From Sphaeroforma arctica JP610 (taxonomy: Eukaryota > Opisthokonta > Ichthyosporea > Ichthyophonida): 64,000 bases of DNA. Each line of letters begins with the position of its first letter. Position 1 is the first letter of the stretch. Of this stretch, positions 57,576 through 64,000 are shown piece after piece. The notes under the pieces are model-generated. The model searched no databases and was not told where the DNA came from. It saw only the letters and a list, made by a program, of their open reading frames with translations. The stretch spans positions 15,688-79,687 of the forward strand of contig NW_014040418.1 of assembly GCF_001186125.1 (NCBI RefSeq), in the 5' to 3' direction. The position numbers and the translations under genes were made by a program.

Positions 57576-59543
57576 TTATTTGTACAGACTGGACGGATGT
57601 TCCGCTGGATAACTGTATCTTGTGATCAAAAACGAAACTGCTGGTGGTGCTTGTGCTTGACACCCAGCACACGTAGTAGGTAATGTCGGTTGGGGTCGCT
57701 GTGCCCAGTTCTGTGACTGTCGTCGCACCGTCTGTGGTTTAGAACGGCTATTGGTATAGTCACGCGCCCCGTTGCCCGGTGGTCCTTCGCGATTATTACG
57801 GTTCTGGAGTCGCGCCGTGGTGCGCTGCTGTGCGTCCTGAATGTCGGGACTCAACAACTGGAGAAGCTCATGCGTTTTCATTAACTGCCACTTGGGATGC
57901 AACTGTAGAGTGCGTTCATACGTACGGCCGTTGAGAGCTTCCTCTAGCAGTTGAACAATGCAATGGTTTAATAGATTCTGTTGGAAATCAGCGTCCGTCT
58001 GGCACCGTTCACGTGCCCTCCTGTGATTCTCCATCAGCTGTGTCATTAGTTCCATAATGGGGGTGTGCATATTTCGACTGTGGCCTCGGCAAGCTTACGA
58101 AACGCAGGGTCAACAGTGGCTTGCGTCTCCTGTGAGCAAATCTGTTCGATTTGTAGTTGTGGCGTCCACCTCTTCAATCGTTCAGAGTTGTCGCGTATGT
58201 AATCCAGTGTTGACTTCTCAGCCTTAAAGTAAGACAATACCTTGTGGAACCATGTAAGGCTCCAACTCTCATCTAACCCTGCGATCTGCGCGTTCTTAAA
58301 AGCCTCCAGTAGAGCACCTCTCGTATCCCGTTCCATGATGTCGTGGAGGAGGTATCTATTCGAGGGCCATTCAGGCCATGTACGTGGTGATGGTACCGGA
58401 CGCTTTTCCACTGGACGGGACTCTAGCGTGGCTCAAAGTGTTTCAATCGCACCCCTCAGAGCTTCAGCTCGAGTCGTATTTTATCTTCTATCGCTTGGTA
58501 TAACTCGTCGCCCAGGTGTAGAATTCGTGCATGTAACCCCTGGCGACTCTTCTCAATACTCACTGGTGTGGGTGGAGAGTCTGTAACTGCTCACTGGCAG
58601 TAGATGTGAGCAACGTTGTCTCCGCATACTTGGGAGTCTGTACATACTCACTAGCAGCTACTCTCTCGAACGACTGTCGCTGTTGATGTTGACAATGGGT
58701 TGTGCTCATCTGGTCCTGCCTAGTCTTAAGTGCTTCCTTCCCGTGTGGGTTTTGCTTGGCCAACACTTGCTCCCGTGCGAACTCTTGGAATGACGGTGCC
58801 TCCTCTAGAGACGACAAGGTATCTTCCTCCTCGGAGAGTTGTCCTTCCAACCCAGGTGATTCGTACTCAAGGCCATGGTGTTGTTGCGACCGGCCTTGGA
58901 TCCGAAACGTGAGGTTGTCCTCCCTACCTTATGTCGTATATCCCCGTTTGTGTGAACTAGTCGACGCTTTGTTTGGGGACAACATGGTTGTGGGTCGCTC
59001 GGAAGATGTACGCTGCAACTTTTGTTCATACTTCTCTAAGGGCGACTGTTGTTGGGCCATAAGCCCGGTTAGCTTTTGTGTTGACGACTGGCCCCGCGCT
59101 GTGCTCTTGTTGTTGGGACGACGGCGGTAACGCCTGCGCTTGTTAGGTGGTACGCGTGGCTGCTCGATACCGGAAGATGAGGCGCCAGAAATACCCGAAG
59201 ACGAACGGGAAGGCAGTCCAATACTAGCTACATATTCACCAGTAATGGACTGCTCCTTATCTGCACGCAGGTCGGAATCTCCCTTGGCCTCGTCGTTATT
59301 TACAACGTCTTCCTGTGTTAGGCTGATATCCCCCCTGGGTGTCTTGGTTGCCTGTCTGTCGGTAGCCGCTTCTTGGCTATGAACCTTTCCATCCTGTGGT
59401 CCCATCCGTTCTTTCTCAGTTCGGTAGACGGGAGGGTACGGTGGAAACTGGCGGCGCTTAGTTCCTCGATGATCTATGTCGTCTTCCTCCCGACGTTCAG
59501 GGGTCAGATGTTGCTGTCGGCGGCTTTGACGTAGGTTGGACAT
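57576..59543 (-). mobile_element. Gag-like unit 1 of the Ty3/gypsy fossil
   Basis: The longest open piece (59543-58929, 204 codons) starts M-S-N-L-R-Q-S-R-R-Q-Q-H-L and is rich in Arg, Ser, Gln and Pro. Further pieces (58411-58046 and 58070-57576) carry I-M-E-R-D-T-R-G-A-L-L-E-A, W-F-H-K-V-L-S-Y-F and a C-A-G-C pair near the end. No transmembrane or catalytic motif is seen. A gag-type role is inferred from position and from the second copy next to it. It appears broken, with a few interruptions. Confidence 0.6.
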
Positions 59544-60800
59544 AATAGTACGTTGTGTGGATAAATGGAGGGTTGTAAATGTATGTAGACGTCCTTGAAA
59601 TGGGTCGGATATAGATACTCCTCCGTCCTAGAGAATCGTCTTCCATCTCAACAAGTCTCGACACTGTTCGTCTGGACAGGTGTATGTCGTGCTCCACGCT
59701 ACATTCCTGTCATGGTGGTAATTAGTACATGTGTCCTACCCTTGCCTTCTGCAGGCTATGTTGTCGCATGTTCTTCGCCGAAACACTCGTCGGGACACAC
59801 CCTGTACACCCTGTGTGCTACTTTAGGGAGCTCCTCAGCTCTCGCCTTACTCCCCTTTCTTCACTAATCTTACTCTCCGTGCTCCTGCATGTGCCGTTTT
59901 GTCGGCATGTGTCTACCTAGTATAGACCTCTCGTGCTCTACGGCCCTTCAATGTCTTCTAGATCCTACCTAATACGTTCTTCCCAGCAGCGTTACTACAA
60001 AGTTCTGCTCAGTCAAGGAGTTCCTGGTGCCTCTATGGCTTCTACTATGCCTTATACTCTTTCTACCTCGCACTTCCTTATTCTACCGAATATACTACCT
60101 GTCTATAAACTGTAACTTCTAAGTTGATTTCCTTATTTGCGGTAATCCTCTAACTGTGCCATTAGTCTATATATTTCCCTGATCCTACTACTCACCCTTA
60201 TGGTTAATGTACCTAGACGTTAACTAATTCGTACATACTCTCGTGTCCTTTGATCGTTCGATTTCGTGAGGAAAATCTCCCGTAGATCCGTGCGGAAAGT
60301 ATTATTCTTATAATCACATGGTATTCGTCGATGTTTGTGTGCGCTATTTGTTCTTTGTGGCCATACTTGTTTCTAACCATGGTGTAGTCCCTCGTGTTAC
60401 CTGTAATCAGCTTGTGTGAACTACTTGTCTCTCTCCTTTGCCTGTGGTTGGATTTCGGTTGTATTTCCTATAATTCTTATAACTTCTTGCCTTGTGTTTT
60501 TCACAGGAGCCCCCTTCTTATGTCTAACCAACTGCTACTATGTACACTCCCCTTTTACTTGTACTCGTTGTGTGTACTGGTACCATTTCTATAACGCAAT
60601 GCTTATTTAGCAATTTCTAACTAAAATGTATCTATTACAGGGTTCTAACCTGATTTCTAGCCTACAATGTCACACCTACCGTCTATTTTTACACCATAAA
60701 ATCACAAAATTATTCTTCACTATTATTTCCACTTATCTGACCGTCTGGCTGGACCCTCGTTTTGGTCATTTGGTCCTGCTGATCTTGCCCATTTCTTTCT
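59544..60800. other. Pyrimidine-rich stretch without recognisable gene
   Basis: Short plus-strand open frames (60-90 codons) rich in Leu, Cys, Tyr and Ser reflect C/T-rich composition. They lack splice partners and motifs. The stretch may be leader or LTR DNA of the gag-like unit on its right end, which I could not delimit. Confidence 0.4.
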
Positions 60801-60829
60801 TGAACTTCTGATGCCTACTGTTGAATCGG

Positions 60830-61150
60830 TTGCTCCTTCGTTTTGTCCGCGGTCTCCTTGGGTTCTGTCGTAATGCCAAAGTCTGCCTCTGACCTTGAAG
60901 TCACCGCAAAGATTGGCCGAAGCCTAAATCGTTCGAGCTGTCTGGCCATACTGATTCGATTGAGCCTGAATCGTCCATTGTTCGTCTCAATTTCCTTTGC
61001 TGAGCCCATCGGACGTGCTGATCGTTCAGACTCGGTGTCTCTTCCCCTTCACTGTCACTATTTGACATCAAGGATGGCATTGTGGCACTAGCGTCACTAC
61101 TGGTGTACCCACTATCGTCTTCTACCGCAATAGATTCTGAAAGATTCCTT
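60830..61150 (-). mobile_element. Possible third leader piece related to the gag-like units
   Basis: The minus strand reads D-D-S-G-Y-T-S-S-D-A-S-A-T-M-P-S, comparable with T-D-S-G-F-N-S-S-G-T-G-E-S-M-P-S at the start of gag-like unit 2 (57300-57250). The rest is Ser- and Asp-rich. The match is short, so a host gene with a similar low-complexity start is possible. Confidence 0.35.
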
Positions 61151-61179
61151 CAATTTGCCGGGCCATCTTACTACTACTA

Positions 61180-61511
61180 TTGTATTTCGATGGTTTCTCT
61201 TTTGTTCGTCTTATTCCTATAGAAAAAGAACCAATAAACTTCATTCAATTATTATAAAGTAGCTTATCCCTTAATTACTAATGAACTCACAACTTCCTTG
61301 GCAAGTTAAAAATGTAGTAAATGAACGCTTCAATAACTGTATCGCAACGTTCTCCCTCCGTAGAGAGGGAGATATTGTTCATTTATTAGTAATTGTATAA
61401 TTAATGACTCTAAAAGTGAGTCATAAGTCATGTGCTGTAATAGTCAGCAAAAACCAAATTTATCAGATTATTCTGATAAACTGTAAAAACTACAATAACT
61501 AAAATAAACAA
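61180..61511. other. AT-rich downstream region of the ankyrin gene
   Basis: Poly-A/T-rich DNA with an imperfect inverted repeat around 61350-61375 (CTCCCTCCGTAGAGAGGGAG) and an inverted TTTATCAGAATAATCTGATAAA at 61458-61480. Both could be 3'-end structures. No coding content is seen. Confidence 0.35.
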
Positions 61512-63006
61512 CTAAAACCTAAGTACTTGTATTCTGACCACAAAGCGCTCCCCTGTAATGCATACGTCCTTGCATAGCCTACGAAAACCTCTGTCGTCTC
61601 TTACATACTGCGACTCCGAATTTGGCACAGATGGCCGTGTGCGTAGTTTGCCGTGTGCCTCAGCTGCACGCACACCGATCTCTGGTCGAGGATCGTTTGA
61701 GCGATTTTGCAGTGCATTCTCAATCAGGGCAAGACAACGCTGTCGCATACAGTTGCGCTCAGAGATAACGTCAGACACCGTTTCCTTCTCACTGCAGATT
61801 TGTGATTGCAAAGTGTCAAAAGTCGCTAGCGCTGCCTCGGCCCTTTTGAGATAATCTCGCTCACCCCCAGCCTCTGCACCTATCTGTACATCGCCCAAAA
61901 CGGCGCAGCATTCCATCACCAATTCGATGACTGGTTCCCGTATTTGTCTTACTTTCAAGATGTTTTTGTAGCACGCATGTGCGTCAGCCAAGACGTAGGC
62001 AAGAGATTGCTCCACACCGGCCGGTATGGCTAGTTTAAACTCTGGCGTTGCCAGTGCGATACTGTCCATCCGCGCTACTCGAATGCAGTCTGCGAACCTC
62101 GATACAGTCAGCAGGTACTGCTTAGAAATAGACGAAGGTACGTTCGAGTATCCTGAGTCCATAGTCTGTAGAAAAGTAGGCGAGACGGACACGCATGCTT
62201 TCTACTTTTTACTCGAGCTGCTTGACGACAACAAGGGCCACAAGGCTTACTATTTTCAGGTCAAACGATGCTGAACAACATTAAAACACTTGAATATACC
62301 ATACCCTTCTTTCTTCTATTGCTCTCCGTAGTCGCGCCTTGACTTTATCGCTGGCACACAGTTCCATTGGAGTCTTTCCGTCCTACATTAACATCGAAAA
62401 TGAATGCCACACAAAAATGTCAAGCCTTGTCCTAAACGTTTAGCTGAAAGCCTATAGCTTAGATCGGTTAAGGTGGAAACACGAAAAGTTTTAAAACTAT
62501 ATTTCAGTCTTATACGAAAACAGTCAAGCTACAAGGAAGCCATAACGACTCATTGTTCAGTATGGTAAACTTTCAGGTCACGCGAGGGAACTGGATTTTG
62601 TCTGCTTCTGCACTAGCTCGGTGTTTCCTAGGTTTAATCATACCATACTACAATATTGCAGACAATTCAGAGTAACATCCAGTCTCATCAGGCTATACGT
62701 ATTGTAAGAGCGAAGCCGTGTATGTTGTACATTGTAAAGTACCCAAGCATCACATAAATATATATAGAATAGGCGACAAACGGTTTGTCAAGATTAAAGA
62801 CTGTCCTCCAACACTGGACAGAAGCGAAGAAACAATAAAAGAAAAGAAAAATCTTCAAGTTTAGAGTGAAGAAAATCGCATAAGAAGGAGTAAAATAGAC
62901 CACTCACCACTGTTTTAGCCTCTGTTTCAGTCCTATTTTCAACCAGCGTTTGCACAGCGTATCCTACTCCTTCTTTGCAGGCAATGTGAAGTGTGGTCTC
63001 ATTGTC
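61512..63006 (-). CDS. Ankyrin-repeat protein, 3' part (three exons), 5' end not resolved
   Basis: Three phase-0 exons on the minus strand: 63006-62908 (99 bases, 33 residues), 62382-62305 (78 bases) and 62165-61512 (ends TAG). The first is exactly one ankyrin repeat (D-N-E-T-T-L-H-I-A-C-K-E-G-V-G-Y-A-V, 33 residues). The second begins D-G-K-T-P-M-E-L-C, a capping half repeat, and ends in K-A-R-L-R-R-A-I-E-E-R-R. Donors are gtgagt and gtatgg; acceptors are tgtag, tgtag and ctacag. The last exon adds about 217 mostly helical residues of no family I recognise. Without the last splice the ankyrin reading would stop a few codons later, so the last exon could also be a separate gene starting at the ATG at 62162. 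Ankyrin repeats bind partner proteins; the specific role is unknown. Upstream exons probably lie at higher coordinates. One candidate is 63330-63212 on the minus strand, ending R-H-V-S-K before gtacga. Confidence 0.65.
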
Positions 63007-63330
63007 CTACAGAGTAGATGCAAAACTATATCACAAATATTCAAAATTTACTGGGACAAAGAACAACACCGTAACCTCGTTAAAACGGTTTTGCCAGACA
63101 GACCTATGGTAGATATCCTACAGAGAATCTTTGAAATTTTATGATACTATCCGCCTCTCATCTTGCTCTTCAGTGCAAATACACCATCGTACCTTACTGA
63201 CGTGTCGTTTTCGAGACGATTTGACTCCAGATAGCAGCAGTATTACTGAAATGACATATTGTCGATAGTACGAACCACAGCCAAGACTGTGAATATTATA
63301 TTTCTCTTTTGCCGGAATAAAACACCACAA

Positions 63331-64000
63331 AGGGGAGAATATAAAGTACTACAACATATACTAATAGTCCATCAATAAGACACATGCTAAATATTTCCAC
63401 CTGCTTAGTTTCAGGTCATTGATTACACTTTTTGTTCAATACCAATCATTTCAGCAATATACACAACTTTCATCGCTAGTATCACGAGAACTCAATTTTT
63501 GAGTCAAATACATCCCAAAGCACAGCATGAGCATTGTGAGCTGCACCAAAAATCGGCAGATCTATGTGACCGTAGCGATGACTTTATCAGTACAAAATTT
63601 GCGAATGATTTGGAACCATATAGTTGAAACAAGTATGAGTCTTTTTCAGTTGCAAATAAACGATCAAGACTGCTGCCAGTACTCAGGATAATTGCACGCG
63701 TAGGAGTGTTGTGTTTCTTCTCGTTATGTACATATATATATATATCGACATCATTCTGTGAGTGTTAGAGGTTTGCGGTCAATTAGAACCGGTGCAAATT
63801 CGCCACACCCACGTGATCTGAGACTATCACCCGCGTACAGTGACTCGTAAATATTGAGACAGCGATCGATCACCTTGTACTACTAACGCGTCATCGACTA
63901 CAGTGTCAGTTAATGAATGCATAGCCCACAGAGGGACTGAAATTGCTGCCGTATATCTAGCTTTGGCATCAACAACCCCTTTATCGGCAACGTACTATCT
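63331..64000. other. Right-edge stretch with one unassigned minus-strand open frame
   Basis: On the minus strand from about 63994 to 63830 a frame of 55 codons is open (Y-V-A-D-K-G-V-V-D-A-K-A-R-Y-T-A-A-I-S), with a possible donor at CAAG-gtgatc. I do not recognise it. It could be an upstream exon of the ankyrin gene or of another gene cut by the window edge. The rest is AT-rich without signal. Confidence 0.3.

Noticed and set aside
60394-60610. Leu/Cys/Tyr-rich plus-strand open frames as a membrane protein
   Set aside because: C/T-rich composition produces hydrophobic codons in overlapping frames. No start context or splice partners.

Overview
The window looks like draft nuclear DNA (one 20-N gap at 55812-55831) from an intron-rich eukaryote. 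All inferred introns are GT-AG. The introns are full of CA/GT and TA microsatellites, minisatellites and short TTTAGGG-like tracts. A unicellular opisthokont, for example an ichthyosporean-type holozoan, would fit the intron density and protein families, but that is a guess and nothing in the sequence proves it.

Left edge (1-2.9 kb): the first coding exon of a minus-strand gene with a sacsin/HSP90-type ATPase N-box runs off the window. About 2.4 kb of apparently non-coding DNA separates it from a divergent gene.

Centre (2.9-41.4 kb): one giant plus-strand gene. I could chain 63 exons whose reading phases all agree (10,047 coding bases, about 3,348 residues). The predicted protein has an N-terminal membrane anchor, a large unrecognised region, a block of roughly a dozen membrane helices, a second unrecognised soluble region, a GT-B fold glycosyltransferase domain of the GT4/PelF type with a clear E-x7-E motif, and a charged low-complexity tail. 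The most striking feature is in its introns. At about ten exons the last stretch of the intron, together with the first bases of the exon, is tandemly copied upstream of the used acceptor, so several acceptor-like AGs stand in a row. At two exons the exon's own 3' end is copied into the following intron.

Right part (41.4-61.2 kb): a gene-poor stretch holding a nested graveyard of LTR retrotransposon fossils. There are Ty1/copia-like and Ty3/gypsy-like pieces on both strands, two related LTR families, a solo LTR with a perfect 5-bp target duplication, and two adjacent related gag-like units. All look broken and old.

Right edge (61.5-64 kb): the 3' end of a minus-strand ankyrin-repeat gene with phase-compatible exons and an unrecognised C-terminal region of about 217 residues.

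All calls come from reading the sequence by eye. No database search or transcript evidence was available, and family names rest on motifs.
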